In this document: positions 52,030 through 60,007 of the stretch, one piece after another | Layout of the letters: each line of letters begins with the position of its first letter | Numbering within the stretch: the stretch's first letter is position 1 | Source: Microbacterium sp. MYb72 | GTDB taxonomy: Bacteria; Actinomycetota; Actinomycetes; Actinomycetales; Microbacteriaceae | Direction: 5' to 3' | Length of the DNA stretch: 64,000 nucleotides | Assembly: GCF_002979415.1 (NCBI RefSeq) | Contig: NZ_PCOT01000012.1 | Location: forward strand, 36,114 to 100,113 | The notes under the pieces: model-generated | What the model was told of the DNA's origin: nothing | The model's input: only the letters and a program-made list of their open reading frames with translations | The model's database searches: none | Position numbers and translations under genes: made by a program

Positions 52030-52386
52030 ATGTCCCTCGACACCCTGACTGTCCTCATCGGCGCCGTAGGTGCGGTGGTGAGCATCGGCGCCAGCATGTT
52101 CGCCGGCGCGGGATGGATCGTCCGCCGCATCGACGGGGTCGAGAGCAAACTCACCCACCGCATCGACGGAGTCGAGACCAAACTCACCGCACGCATCGAC
52201 GACGTCGAAACCAAACTCACCGCACGCATCGACGTCGTCGAAACCAAACTCACCGCACGCATCGACGACGTCGAAACCACACTCACCGCACGCATCGATG
52301 CCGTCGCGAGCGATGTCGTCGAGGTGAAGATCGCCGTCGCGCGCCTCGAAGGCCCGCCACGGCACCTCGTCGTGGCAGGCCGCTGA
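52030..52386 (+). CDS. small membrane-anchored coiled-coil repeat protein, copy 3 (118 aa)
   Basis: One membrane helix (about residues 7-31) followed by six eleven-residue repeats of the RIDDVETKLTA kind (33-98), a hendecad coiled coil, and the end VKIAVARLEGPPRHL, which matches the end of the protein at 21130 (LKLSIARLEGP). GGAGG lies five bases before the ATG. The repeat DNA has an unusual aaaccaaactcacc stretch, richer in A than nearby genes. Function unknown; fibre-like anchor or spacer is inference. Confidence 0.75.
   Translation: MSLDTLTVLIGAVGAVVSIGASMFAGAGWIVRRIDGVESKLTHRIDGVETKLTARIDDVETKLTARIDVVETKLTARIDDVETTLTARIDAVASDVVEVKIAVARLEGPPRHLVVAGR
52126..52323 (+). repeat. 33-bp in-frame tandem repeat, six copies
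   Basis: Units begin at 52126, 52159, 52192, 52225, 52258 and 52291 with consensus cgcatcgacgacgtcgaaac followed by caaactcaccgca. Middle copies are nearly identical, indicating recent expansion. Each codes for one coiled-coil hendecad. Confidence 0.88.
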
Positions 52387-52414
52387 GCCGGAACCTTCGG
52401 CTGCGAGTGAGCCG

Positions 52415-53317
52415 TCAGCGCAGAACGAGAGCCGCGGCGCCGATGAGCGGACCCTCGTCGCCGAGACCCGAGCGCACGACCCGCGCGCGACGTGAGTACT
52501 CGTGTGCCGCGCTCGCGGAGAGGGCCTGCTGCACGAGGTCGATGTAGTCCGCGGAGACGCGGGAGAAGCCTCCGCCGATCGCGATCGTGTCGAGGTCGAC
52601 GAGGGTCGCGGCATCCGCCAGCGCCTCGCCCACGGCGCGCGCCGAGCGCTCGATCGCCGCGCGCGCGATGGCGTCGCCGGCCGCGGCGTCCCTGGCGAGG
52701 TCTTCGCCGGTCGCCCCGGTCCAGCCCTGCTGCTGCGCCCAGGCGGCACTCGCCGGCCCGGAGGCGATCTCCTCGAGCGTGAGCCCGCCCTCGCGGCGCA
52801 CCTGACCGAGATGACCGGCGTTGCCGGTGGCGCCGGGGATGTACGCGCCGTTCGCGACGAACCCTCCGCCGACCCCGGTCGACACCACGATCGACAGAGA
52901 TGCACCAGCGTCCTGCGTCGCTCCCAGCCACGACTCGGCGAGCGCGAGCGCTCCTCCGTCGTGCCCGAGCACGGTCGGAACCTCACGTCCGAGCACGCGG
53001 GATGCCGCGACGCGCACGGCCTCCGCGAGTCCGAAGCCTCGAGCGAGCGGCATGTTCACCGGCATGATCGCCCCCGCTGCGCGGTCGATGGGGCCGGCGC
53101 TGCCGACGCCCGCGCCCACGAGCTCGGCGCCTGCGGGGAGTGCGGCGAGCGCATGCGAGACGATTGCGGAGACGGCATCCGTGAGCGAGGCGAACGTGGC
53201 CTCTCGCCCCGTCGCCTGACGACTGCGGCTGCCGTCGACCAGAGTGCCGTCCTCGCCGACGAGGGCGGCCTCCATCTTCGTGCCGCCGACATCGACGGCC
53301 AGCGCGTAGCGAGTCAC
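52415..53317 (-). CDS. ROK-family sugar kinase without the zinc-binding cysteines (300 aa)
   Basis: ASKHA-fold kinase. ATP-binding DVGGTKMEAALVGEDG at residue 9, STGVGGGFVANGAYIPGATGNAGHLGQVR in the middle and IGGGFSRV near the end define ROK. The usual CxCGxxGCxE zinc motif after GHxG is missing (VRREGGLTLEEIASGPA instead), so it is not a standard glucokinase or NagC; the substrate is open. The GTG start overlaps the pyrE stop by four bases. Confidence 0.85.
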   Translation of the reverse strand: MTRYALAVDVGGTKMEAALVGEDGTLVDGSRSRQATGREATFASLTDAVSAIVSHALAALPAGAELVGAGVGSAGPIDRAAGAIMPVNMPLARGFGLAEAVRVAASRVLGREVPTVLGHDGGALALAESWLGATQDAGASLSIVVSTGVGGGFVANGAYIPGATGNAGHLGQVRREGGLTLEEIASGPASAAWAQQQGWTGATGEDLARDAAAGDAIARAAIERSARAVGEALADAATLVDLDTIAIGGGFSRVSADYIDLVQQALSASAAHEYSRRARVVRSGLGDEGPLIGAAALVLR

Positions 53318-53874
53318 TGGGGGTCGAGTCCGAGGTCGTCGAGATCGAACGCCGCGCGCCACTCCAGGCCCTCGGCCTCGATGGCGACCTGCGCACCGGT
53401 CTTGCGGTCGACGATGACGGCGACGGCCACGATCTCGGCGCCCTCCTTGCGCAGCGCCTCGACCGCCTTGAGCGCGGACTGCCCGGTGGTCGAGGTGTCT
53501 TCCAGCACGACCACGCGCTTGCCCTTGACGTCGGCGCCCTCGATCTGCCGGCCGCGGCCGTGGTCCTTGGGCTCCTTGCGCACGACGAAGGCGTCGAGCG
53601 GCGTTCCGGCGGCGACCGACGCGTGCAGCACCGAGTTCGCGATCGGGTCGGCGCCGAGGGTCAGTCCGCCGACAGCCACGACGTCGAGGTCGCCGATCAG
53701 ATCGAGCATGATGCGGCCGATCGCGGGCGCGGCCCGGTGATCGAGGGTGAGTTTGCGCATGTCGACGTAGTACGTCGCCTTCTTGCCGCTGGAGAGGGTG
53801 AAGTCGCCGTGGAACACCGCCTCGTCCGTGATCAGGTCGAGAAGTGTCTGGCGGTCTGCGTCGAGTGCGGTCAC
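53314..53874 (-). CDS. pyrE: orotate phosphoribosyltransferase
   Basis: Joins orotate and PRPP to OMP in pyrimidine synthesis. Family marks are HGDFTLSSGKKATYYVDMRK, VGGLTLGADPIA and the PRPP loop VVVLEDTSTTGQSALKAV, with the catalytic Lys pair in VRKEPKDHGRG. I start at the GTG at 53874, which gives 186 residues (family-typical) and lies seven bases after TACACT; the longer open frame would run into the divergent gene's leader. Downstream ROK kinase is translationally coupled. Confidence 0.93.
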   Translation of the reverse strand: MTALDADRQTLLDLITDEAVFHGDFTLSSGKKATYYVDMRKLTLDHRAAPAIGRIMLDLIGDLDVVAVGGLTLGADPIANSVLHASVAAGTPLDAFVVRKEPKDHGRGRQIEGADVKGKRVVVLEDTSTTGQSALKAVEALRKEGAEIVAVAVIVDRKTGAQVAIEAEGLEWRAAFDLDDLGLDPQ

Positions 53875-53881
53875 GGCATCC

Positions 53882-53887
53882 AGTGTA
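53882..53887 (-). promoter_or_regulatory. candidate -10 of pyrE (TACACT)
   Basis: TACACT on the minus strand ends seven bases before the GTG at 53874, supporting that start codon and a leaderless message. Confidence 0.5.
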
Positions 53888-53978
53888 GAAGGAGCGGAGC
53901 CGAGAACCGCATGCGGCGGGTATGGATTCGCCGACGGCATCCCCCTATCGTGGCCGTGACCGACTCGAAGGAGACCCC

Positions 53979-54515
53979 GTGTTCGCATACGACCCCTATG
54001 CCGCCCTCGCCGAGCTGCGTCCGACCGCCGCCCTGGAACTGTCCAGCCCCGACTTCGCGGGCGGAGGCGCGCTGCCCGTCTTCGCCTGGTCGTCGGAGCG
54101 CGGCGGCGCGGACCTCACGCCGCGGCTGCAGTGGTCGACTCCCCCTGCGGGGACGAAGAGCCTCGCGATCTCCTGCTTCGACCCCGATGCGCCGACGGGC
54201 TCGGGGTTCTGGCACTGGGCGGCCTTCGACCTCCCCGCCGATCTGACCGAGCTCGACTCGATCGACGGGACGGCGGCGAGCCTTCCGACCCGCGCCAAGG
54301 TCATGCCGAACGAGGCTCGGCTGCAGCGCTTCATCGGCGCCGCTCCCCCCGCGGGCACCGGAGTGCACCGCTACTTCTTCGTGGTGGACGCGCTCGATGT
54401 CGATCACCTCGACCTCACCGGCGACGAGACCCCGGGGACCCTCGGCTTCCACCGCCACTTCCACACACTGGCCCGGGGCGTCCTCGTGGGGACGGCCGAC
54501 CCGTCGGAGCGCTGA
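53979..54515 (+). CDS. YbhB/YbcL (Raf-kinase-inhibitor-like, PEBP) family protein (178 aa)
   Basis: Phosphatidylethanolamine-binding-protein fold. LQWSTPPAGTKSLAISCFDPDAPTGSGFWHWAAFDLP carries the ligand-pocket DPDAP and HW motifs, and GVHRYFFVVDALD the second conserved block. Cytoplasmic, function unknown in bacteria. The GTG at 53979 has AAGGAG five bases upstream; a longer frame from 53922 is less likely. Confidence 0.9.
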   Translation: MFAYDPYAALAELRPTAALELSSPDFAGGGALPVFAWSSERGGADLTPRLQWSTPPAGTKSLAISCFDPDAPTGSGFWHWAAFDLPADLTELDSIDGTAASLPTRAKVMPNEARLQRFIGAAPPAGTGVHRYFFVVDALDVDHLDLTGDETPGTLGFHRHFHTLARGVLVGTADPSER

Positions 54516-54595
54516 ACGACCGGCATCCACCCCCGACGCGATGCTGCAGGGCGGTGCTGCAGGGCGCGTCTGGACAGGACTCGGTGTCATGTCAT

Positions 54596-54634
54596 ATGAT
54601 TCCATCATGCGAAATCAAATATTCGCTATGTGAA
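54596..54634. promoter_or_regulatory. clustered palindromes before the glcG-like/glcB pair
   Basis: ATGAT-TCC-ATCAT (54596-54608), GCGAA with TTCGC (54609-54613, 54622-54626) and TTCGC-TAT-GTGAA (54622-54634, one mismatch) overlap in an AT-rich stretch 46-84 bases upstream of the gene at 54680. The layout suggests an operator for an IclR- or GntR-type regulator of glycolate use. Confidence 0.5.
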
Positions 54635-54679
54635 GAATCAGAACGCACGCCCCGACCTGCCCGACACGAGGAGACGCCG

Positions 54680-55111
54680 ATGTCTACCCACCGCCAGATC
54701 GTCGCCATCACCTACGAGACGGCCGTGCGAGCCGTGTCCATCGCGATGGAGGTCGGTGAGCGGCACGGAGTGAAGACCGTGGTCTCGGTCGCCGACCCGT
54801 CGATGACCCTGATCGCGTACGGCATGGCCGACGGGGCGACGCCGCACAGTTCGGAGACCAGCCGCCGCAAGGCCGCGACCTCGGCGTCCACGCGCCGTCG
54901 GACCGGGCGGATCCCCGACGCGCTGTCGACGACCCTGCCGCTGGGCACGGGCGGAGCGCTGACCACGATCGACGGAGGCGTGCCGATCTTCTTCGGCGAC
55001 GACCTCGTCGGCGGGCTCGGCGTCGCCGGCGGCAGCCCCGCCCAGGATGCGGACATCGCACTCGAGACTCTGAGGCGCCTCGGCGCACGAGTAGAAGGAA
55101 TGGAATCATGA
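54680..55111 (+). CDS. GlcG/HbpS-family (DUF336) protein (143 aa)
   Basis: Small alpha/beta protein of the GlcG/HbpS group. ITYETAVRAVSIAMEVGERHGVKTVVSVADPSMTLIAY and GGVPIFFGDDLVGGLGVAGGSPAQDADIA are family segments. Members bind small ligands such as heme or cobalamin derivatives, and those next to malate synthase G or glycolate oxidase genes are thought to help glycolate use. GAGGAGA ribosome site; the next gene, glcB, overlaps by four bases. Confidence 0.9.
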   Translation: MSTHRQIVAITYETAVRAVSIAMEVGERHGVKTVVSVADPSMTLIAYGMADGATPHSSETSRRKAATSASTRRRTGRIPDALSTTLPLGTGGALTTIDGGVPIFFGDDLVGGLGVAGGSPAQDADIALETLRRLGARVEGMES

Positions 55112-57279
55112 CCGAGTACCTCACCCGCGCCGACCTCTCGGTGGCCGCCCCGATCGTGGAGTTCGCCGAGGCGTCGCTCTCCGATGCCGGACGCGACGTC
55201 GATGCGTTCTGGTCCGGGGCGAGTGCGATCGTGCACGACCTCGTCCCCCGCAACGCCGCGCTCCTGCGCACGCGCGACGAACTGCAGCAGCGCATCGACG
55301 AGTTCCACCGCTCGAATCCCGGCGTGCCCGACCGCGATGCGTACCGCGCGCTCCTCACGGAGATCGGCTACCTGGTACCCGTGCCTTCCGAGGTCACGGT
55401 CACCACGGTGGACGTGGATCCCGAGATCGCGACCATCGCCGGCCCTCAGCTGGTCGTCCCCCTCCTGAACGCGCGCTTCGCGATCAACGCCGCCAACGCC
55501 CGCTGGGGCTCCCTCTACGACGCGCTGTACGGCACCGACGCGATCGATCAGACCGGGGACCTCGCGCCCGGTGCGGAGTTCAACTTCACCCGCGCCGCCG
55601 CCGTCGTCTCGTTCGGCCGCGAGCTCCTCGACGAGATCGCCCCGCTGGAGACCGGCTCGCACCGCGATGCGACCGGCTATCGCGTCGACGCCGACGGACT
55701 GATCGTGCAGACGGCATCCGGTGATCGCCGCCTGGCATCTTCCGCGGCCTTCGTCGGGCACACCGGCGACGCGGATGCGCCCACCGCCGTGCTGCTGGTG
55801 CACAACGGCCTGCACGCCGAGATCGTGATCGACCACGACGGACGCATCGGCCGCACCGACGGCGCCGGCGTGCAGGACATCATCCTGGAGTCCGCTCTGA
55901 CCGCGATCCTCGACCTGGAGGACTCGGTCGCCGCCGTGGACGCCGACGACAAGGCGCTCGGCTACCGCAACTGGCGCGGCTTCATGGACGGCACGCTGTC
56001 CGAGACCGTCACCAAGGGCGGACGCACATTCACCAGGACGCTCGCCGCCGACCGCACGTATCGCACCGCCGACGGCGGCGAGGTCACGCTTCCCGGCCGC
56101 TCGGTGCTGTTCGTCCGCAACGTCGGTCACCTCATGCGCACGGATGCCGTGCTGGACCGCGACGGCGGCCCCATCTTCGAGGGCATCCTCGACGCGATCA
56201 TGACCGCGCTCGGCTCCCTCCCCGAGCTCGAGGGAGCGGATGCCGGACGCAACTCCCGCACCGGGTCGATGTACATCGTGAAGCCCAAGATGCACGGGCC
56301 GGAGGAGGTCGCCTTCGCCGCCGAGCTCTTCGGCCGGGTGGAGGAGCTGCTCGGGCTGCCCGCCCTCACGATGAAGGTCGGGATCATGGACGAGGAGCGC
56401 CGCACCTCGGCGAACCTCGCGGCCTCGATCGCCGCGGCATCCGATCGAGTAGTGTTCATCAACACCGGATTCCTCGACCGCACCGGCGACGAGATCCACA
56501 CCTCGCTGCATGCAGGGCCGTTCCTGCCGAAGGCCGCGATCAAGGCGCAGCCGTTCATGAAGGCCTACGAAGACCGCAACGTGGCGATCGGCCTGGCCTC
56601 CGGTCTCGACGGGCGCGCGCAGATCGGCAAGGGCATGTGGGCGGAGCCCGACCTCATGCACGACATGCTCGTGAAGAAGATCGCGCACCCGCAGTCGGGA
56701 GCATCCACCGCCTGGGTGCCGTCTCCGACCGCCGCGACCCTGCACGCCCTGCACTACCACCGGGTCGATGCGTTCGCCGTGCGCCCGACGCTGCCCGCCG
56801 TGGGCGAGAGCGCGCTGGACGCCCTGCTGGTCCCGCCGCTGGCGGGCGATGGCGACCTCACCCCGGAGATCGTCGCGAACGAGATCGACAACAACGTGCA
56901 GTCGATCCTCGGCTACGTGGTGCGGTGGATCGATCAGGGCATCGGCGTCTCGAAGGTGCCGGACATCAACGGCGTCGGCCTCATGGAGGACCGCGCGACG
57001 CTGCGGATCTCCAGCCAGCTGCTCGCCAACTGGCTCACCCACGGCGTGATCACCGAGGAGCAGATCGACGACAGCCTGCGCCGACTGGCGCCCGTCGTCG
57101 ACGCGCAGAACGCCGGAGACCCGAACTACGAGCCGCTGGCGTTCGCCGAGGACGCGGAGCCGGGCATCGCGTTCACGGCGGCCCGCCGCCTGATCGTCGA
57201 GGGGGCCGCCCAGCCGAGCGGCTACACCGAGCCGCTGCTGCACGGTCTGCGTCGCGAGAAGAAGGCCGAGCAGGCCTGA
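55108..57279 (+). CDS. glcB: malate synthase G
   Basis: Condenses glyoxylate with acetyl-CoA to malate. 723 residues, the size of the G isoform. Family segments are seen in LEDSVAAVDADDKALGYRNWRGFMDGTL (metal-binding Glu-Asp), RSVLFVRNVGHLM, GSMYIVKPKMHGPEEVAFA, GIMDEERRTSANL and the C-terminal LTHGVITEEQI with the catalytic Asp in RWIDQGIGVSKVPDI and after. No isocitrate lyase gene is near, so glyoxylate probably comes from glycolate or purines. Confidence 0.96.
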   Translation: MTEYLTRADLSVAAPIVEFAEASLSDAGRDVDAFWSGASAIVHDLVPRNAALLRTRDELQQRIDEFHRSNPGVPDRDAYRALLTEIGYLVPVPSEVTVTTVDVDPEIATIAGPQLVVPLLNARFAINAANARWGSLYDALYGTDAIDQTGDLAPGAEFNFTRAAAVVSFGRELLDEIAPLETGSHRDATGYRVDADGLIVQTASGDRRLASSAAFVGHTGDADAPTAVLLVHNGLHAEIVIDHDGRIGRTDGAGVQDIILESALTAILDLEDSVAAVDADDKALGYRNWRGFMDGTLSETVTKGGRTFTRTLAADRTYRTADGGEVTLPGRSVLFVRNVGHLMRTDAVLDRDGGPIFEGILDAIMTALGSLPELEGADAGRNSRTGSMYIVKPKMHGPEEVAFAAELFGRVEELLGLPALTMKVGIMDEERRTSANLAASIAAASDRVVFINTGFLDRTGDEIHTSLHAGPFLPKAAIKAQPFMKAYEDRNVAIGLASGLDGRAQIGKGMWAEPDLMHDMLVKKIAHPQSGASTAWVPSPTAATLHALHYHRVDAFAVRPTLPAVGESALDALLVPPLAGDGDLTPEIVANEIDNNVQSILGYVVRWIDQGIGVSKVPDINGVGLMEDRATLRISSQLLANWLTHGVITEEQIDDSLRRLAPVVDAQNAGDPNYEPLAFAEDAEPGIAFTAARRLIVEGAAQPSGYTEPLLHGLRREKKAEQA

Positions 57280-57284
57280 GCCGC

Positions 57285-57313
57285 GGGGAGTGCCGTCATT
57301 GTCGGCGCTCCCC
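57285..57313 (+). terminator. weak terminator hairpin between glcB and xth
   Basis: An 11-bp stem with one mismatch (57285-57295 with 57303-57313), seven-base loop, just after the glcB stop and directly before the TAGGCT box of the next gene. Confidence 0.5.
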
Positions 57314-57315
57314 CA

Positions 57316-57321
57316 TAGGCT
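57316..57321 (+). promoter_or_regulatory. candidate -10 of xth (TAGGCT), leaderless start
   Basis: TAGGCT ends six bases before the xth ATG. Confidence 0.55.
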
Positions 57322-57327
57322 GTTCTC

Positions 57328-58173
57328 ATGCGCTTGGCCACCTGGAACGTCAACTCCATCCGCACCCGTGTCACCCGCACCGTCGAGTTCGCCGTCCGCG
57401 AAGACATCGACGTGCTGGCGATGCAGGAGATCAAGTGCAAGCCCGAGCAGTTCCCGTACGGGCCGTTCGAAGAGGCCGGGTACCACGTCGAGGTCCACGG
57501 CCTGAACCAGTGGAACGGCGTCGCCATCGCGAGCCGCCTGCCCGTCACCGACGTCCGCACAGCGTTCGACGGGATGCCCGGTTTCGCGAAGGGGCACGAG
57601 GGTCCGGATGCTCCGCTCGAAGCCCGCGCGCTCGGCGTGATGGTCGACGGGGTGCGCGTGTGGAGCCTCTACGTGCCCAACGGACGCGCGCTCGACGACC
57701 CGCACTACGCCTACAAGCTGCACTGGCTGGAGGAGCTGAAGAAGTCCACCGCCGCCGAGCTGCAGGCGAATCCGGCGCTGCCGCTGGCGCTCGTGGGCGA
57801 CTTCAACATCATCCCCTTCGACGCCGACAACGGAGACCCCGACATCGTCGTCGGCCGCTCGACGCACGTCTCCCCTCAGGAGCGCGACGCGTTCTTCGCG
57901 ATGGCGGATGCCGGCGTCTCCGACGTCGTGCGGCCGCTGCTGCCCGAGGGGTACACGTACTGGGACTACCAGCGCCTCAAGTTCCCCCGCAACGAGGGCA
58001 TCCGCATCGACTTCATCCTCGGATCGAAGACCCTGGCGGATGCCGTCACCGGGGCCTCCATCCACCGCGACGAGCGCAAGGGCGAGCAGCCCAGCGACCA
58101 CGTCCCGGTGGTCGTCGACCTCGACTTCGGCTCGGCCGAAGAGGACGACGACCTGCCGATGATCTTCTCCTGA
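57328..58173 (+). CDS. xth: exodeoxyribonuclease III
   Basis: AP endonuclease and 3'-5' exonuclease of base-excision repair. Motifs in order: ATWNVNSIRTR (Asn), LAMQEIKC (metal-binding Glu), YVPNGRALDDPHYAYKL, LVGDFNIIPFDADN (Asp, Asn), YWDYQRLKFPRNEGIRIDFIL and the final SDHVPVVVDLD (catalytic Asp-His). 281 residues, normal. Has its own leaderless promoter. Confidence 0.95.
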   Translation: MRLATWNVNSIRTRVTRTVEFAVREDIDVLAMQEIKCKPEQFPYGPFEEAGYHVEVHGLNQWNGVAIASRLPVTDVRTAFDGMPGFAKGHEGPDAPLEARALGVMVDGVRVWSLYVPNGRALDDPHYAYKLHWLEELKKSTAAELQANPALPLALVGDFNIIPFDADNGDPDIVVGRSTHVSPQERDAFFAMADAGVSDVVRPLLPEGYTYWDYQRLKFPRNEGIRIDFILGSKTLADAVTGASIHRDERKGEQPSDHVPVVVDLDFGSAEEDDDLPMIFS

Positions 58174-58196
58174 CCCGCCCGGTCGTCGCTCACACC

Positions 58197-58290
58197 GGTC
58201 GTTGAGCGAGACTCGCAACCCGGTCGTTGAGCGAGCGACGGTCGTTGAGCGAGCGAAGCGAGACGAAACGCAGAGACGAAACGCAGAGAC
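58197..58290. repeat. dispersed ggtcgttgagcgag elements and 13-bp tandem repeat
   Basis: The 14-mer ggtcgttgagcgag occurs three times (58197-58210, 58222-58235, 58240-58253), followed by two tandem copies of agacgaaacgcag (58261-58273, 58274-58286). This combination is a known kind of intergenic repeat in Microbacterium-like genomes. It fills most of the 143-base gap between xth and the HAD gene. Confidence 0.75.
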
Positions 58291-58316
58291 GGCGCACGCT
58301 GACAGGAAGGACGTCC

Positions 58317-59126
58317 ATGACCATCCGACTGATCGCGACCGATCTCGACGGCACGCTGCTCGACTCCTCGCCCGCGGTCACTCCGCGCACGCGCGCGGCT
58401 CTCGATGCGGCCCGAGCCCGCGGCATCCACGTCGTGCCCGTGACCGCCCGGCAGCCGATCGGTCTGCGGGCCATCGCGGCCGACGCCGGCTTCGACGGCT
58501 GGGCGCTGTGCGGCAACGGGGCCTACGCGATCCATCTCGCCGACGGACGGATGCTGTTCGCCGAAGAGCTGCCGGCCGACACGATCCGCGCGCTCGCGGA
58601 GGCTCTTCGGTCCAGCATCCCCGGGCTGCTGTTCGCCAGCGTGCGCGAGGGCGGCGAGACCTTCGTCGCGCAGCACGGCTACGCGGAGGTCGCCGACTAC
58701 TCCGACCACAAGCGCGACCCTCTCACGATGGGCGGGGTGCCGCTCGACCACGTCCTGGCCGCGCCGACGCTCAAGCTCGTGATCCGGCATCCCGAGCTCA
58801 CGCCGACCGTGCTGTACGACACCCTCCGCGACCTCGGGTTGAGCGGCTTCGAGGCCACGCTGTCCGGTGCCCCGTTCGTCGAGGTCATGGCCGAGGGCGT
58901 GACCAAGGCGACGGGGCTCGCGCGCCTGTGCGCGCATCTCGGCGTCGCACGGTCCGACGTCATCGCCTTCGGCGACGCGCTCAACGACGTCGAGATGCTC
59001 CGCTGGGCCGGTCACGGGGTCGCGATGGCCGGCGCTGACGATGTCGTGCGGGACGCAGCAGACGAGATCGCACGATCCAACGACGACGACGGGGTGGCGC
59101 GGGTGATCGAGCGGATGCTCGGCTGA
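58317..59126 (+). CDS. Cof-type HAD-IIB family hydrolase (269 aa)
   Basis: Motif I LIATDLDGTLLDS (Asp10, Asp12), motif II VPVTARQPIGL, a Cof-type cap, and motif III/IV VIAFGDALNDVEMLRWAGHGVAMAGA are all present. Typical substrates are sugar phosphates or flavin-type phosphates. The ATG at 58317 has GGAAGGA upstream; the open frame before it runs through the repeat elements and is not a gene. Confidence 0.9.
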   Translation: MTIRLIATDLDGTLLDSSPAVTPRTRAALDAARARGIHVVPVTARQPIGLRAIAADAGFDGWALCGNGAYAIHLADGRMLFAEELPADTIRALAEALRSSIPGLLFASVREGGETFVAQHGYAEVADYSDHKRDPLTMGGVPLDHVLAAPTLKLVIRHPELTPTVLYDTLRDLGLSGFEATLSGAPFVEVMAEGVTKATGLARLCAHLGVARSDVIAFGDALNDVEMLRWAGHGVAMAGADDVVRDAADEIARSNDDDGVARVIERMLG

Positions 59127-59152
59127 CGCCGACCTCGACGCTCCCGGGCCCC

Positions 59153-60007
59153 TCAGCCCAGCGGCACTCTGTTCGTGCTGATCGAGGTCGGGTTGACGGT
59201 GTTGATCACGGTCGGCGTGCCGCTGGACAGGTCGATGAAGAAGACGCCGGTCTGACCCTTGTCGGTCACGGGGAACGCCCAGGTGCCGCCGACCACGTCC
59301 GGCTGCGGCCCCTGCACCACGTCGAGCGGTTCCGGCATCTCTCCCTTGAGCACCTCGATGGGCGAGAGCGTCGCCGACGCCGCATAGTCGGCCCGAGACG
59401 TGTGCAGCACGATGTCGTCCTCGTCGCCTCGCGCACTCGCGAACACGACGATGTCGGCCTGGTCCGTCCATGCGGCCAGTTCCTCCGCGGTCGCAGCCGG
59501 GGCCGCCTCGGGGAGGCCGGCGAGGACCCGCTCGAACTTCTGCCAGTCACCCCAGTCGTCGTGCACGCCGAGGTAGCCGAGGAGTTCGTATCCCTCGTCG
59601 CCCGCGCCCGTGAGCACGAAGATCCCCTCGTGACGGGCGTCGTAAGAGAACTCCGTCTGCTCTGTGAGGTAGTACGCGGTGCCGGCCGGCTTGGTCACCG
59701 TGATCGTCGCCGCTGCGTCACCCTTCAGACTGTCCGAGACGCGGACGACGGCGGTCTGCGCGGGGAAGTCGGCGCCGTCGGCATCCGTGACCGCGGGGTC
59801 GACCGACTCGACGGTGCCGAACAGGATCGCGTCGGCTCCCGCGACCAGCTCGGTGATGGTCTCGGCCGGGTTCGGTGCGGAGACGGACTGCGTCGTCGAC
59901 GGCTGCGGGGTGGGCATTGCGTCCTCCTCAGGATCTGGACTGCACGCGGTGAGGACCACCAGCGCGGCGATGACCGCCACGAAGCCCTGCCACGGGGACT
60001 TTCTCAT
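59153..60007 (-). CDS. putative lipoprotein at the end of the effector array (284 aa)
   Basis: A signal peptide with lipobox VLTACS (Cys22) leads a 260-residue exposed part: a Pro/Thr/Ser linker, then a beta-rich region with AGADAILFGTVESVDP and DSLKGDAAATITVTKP, which resembles the start of actinobacterial surface proteins with an OB-like fold, and an acidic C-terminus. No catalytic motif. The start overlaps the protease stop by four bases, so it is made with the protease; an immunity or docking role is plausible but unproven. Confidence 0.72.
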   Translation of the reverse strand: MRKSPWQGFVAVIAALVVLTACSPDPEEDAMPTPQPSTTQSVSAPNPAETITELVAGADAILFGTVESVDPAVTDADGADFPAQTAVVRVSDSLKGDAAATITVTKPAGTAYYLTEQTEFSYDARHEGIFVLTGAGDEGYELLGYLGVHDDWGDWQKFERVLAGLPEAAPAATAEELAAWTDQADIVVFASARGDEDDIVLHTSRADYAASATLSPIEVLKGEMPEPLDVVQGPQPDVVGGTWAFPVTDKGQTGVFFIDLSSGTPTVINTVNPTSISTNRVPLG

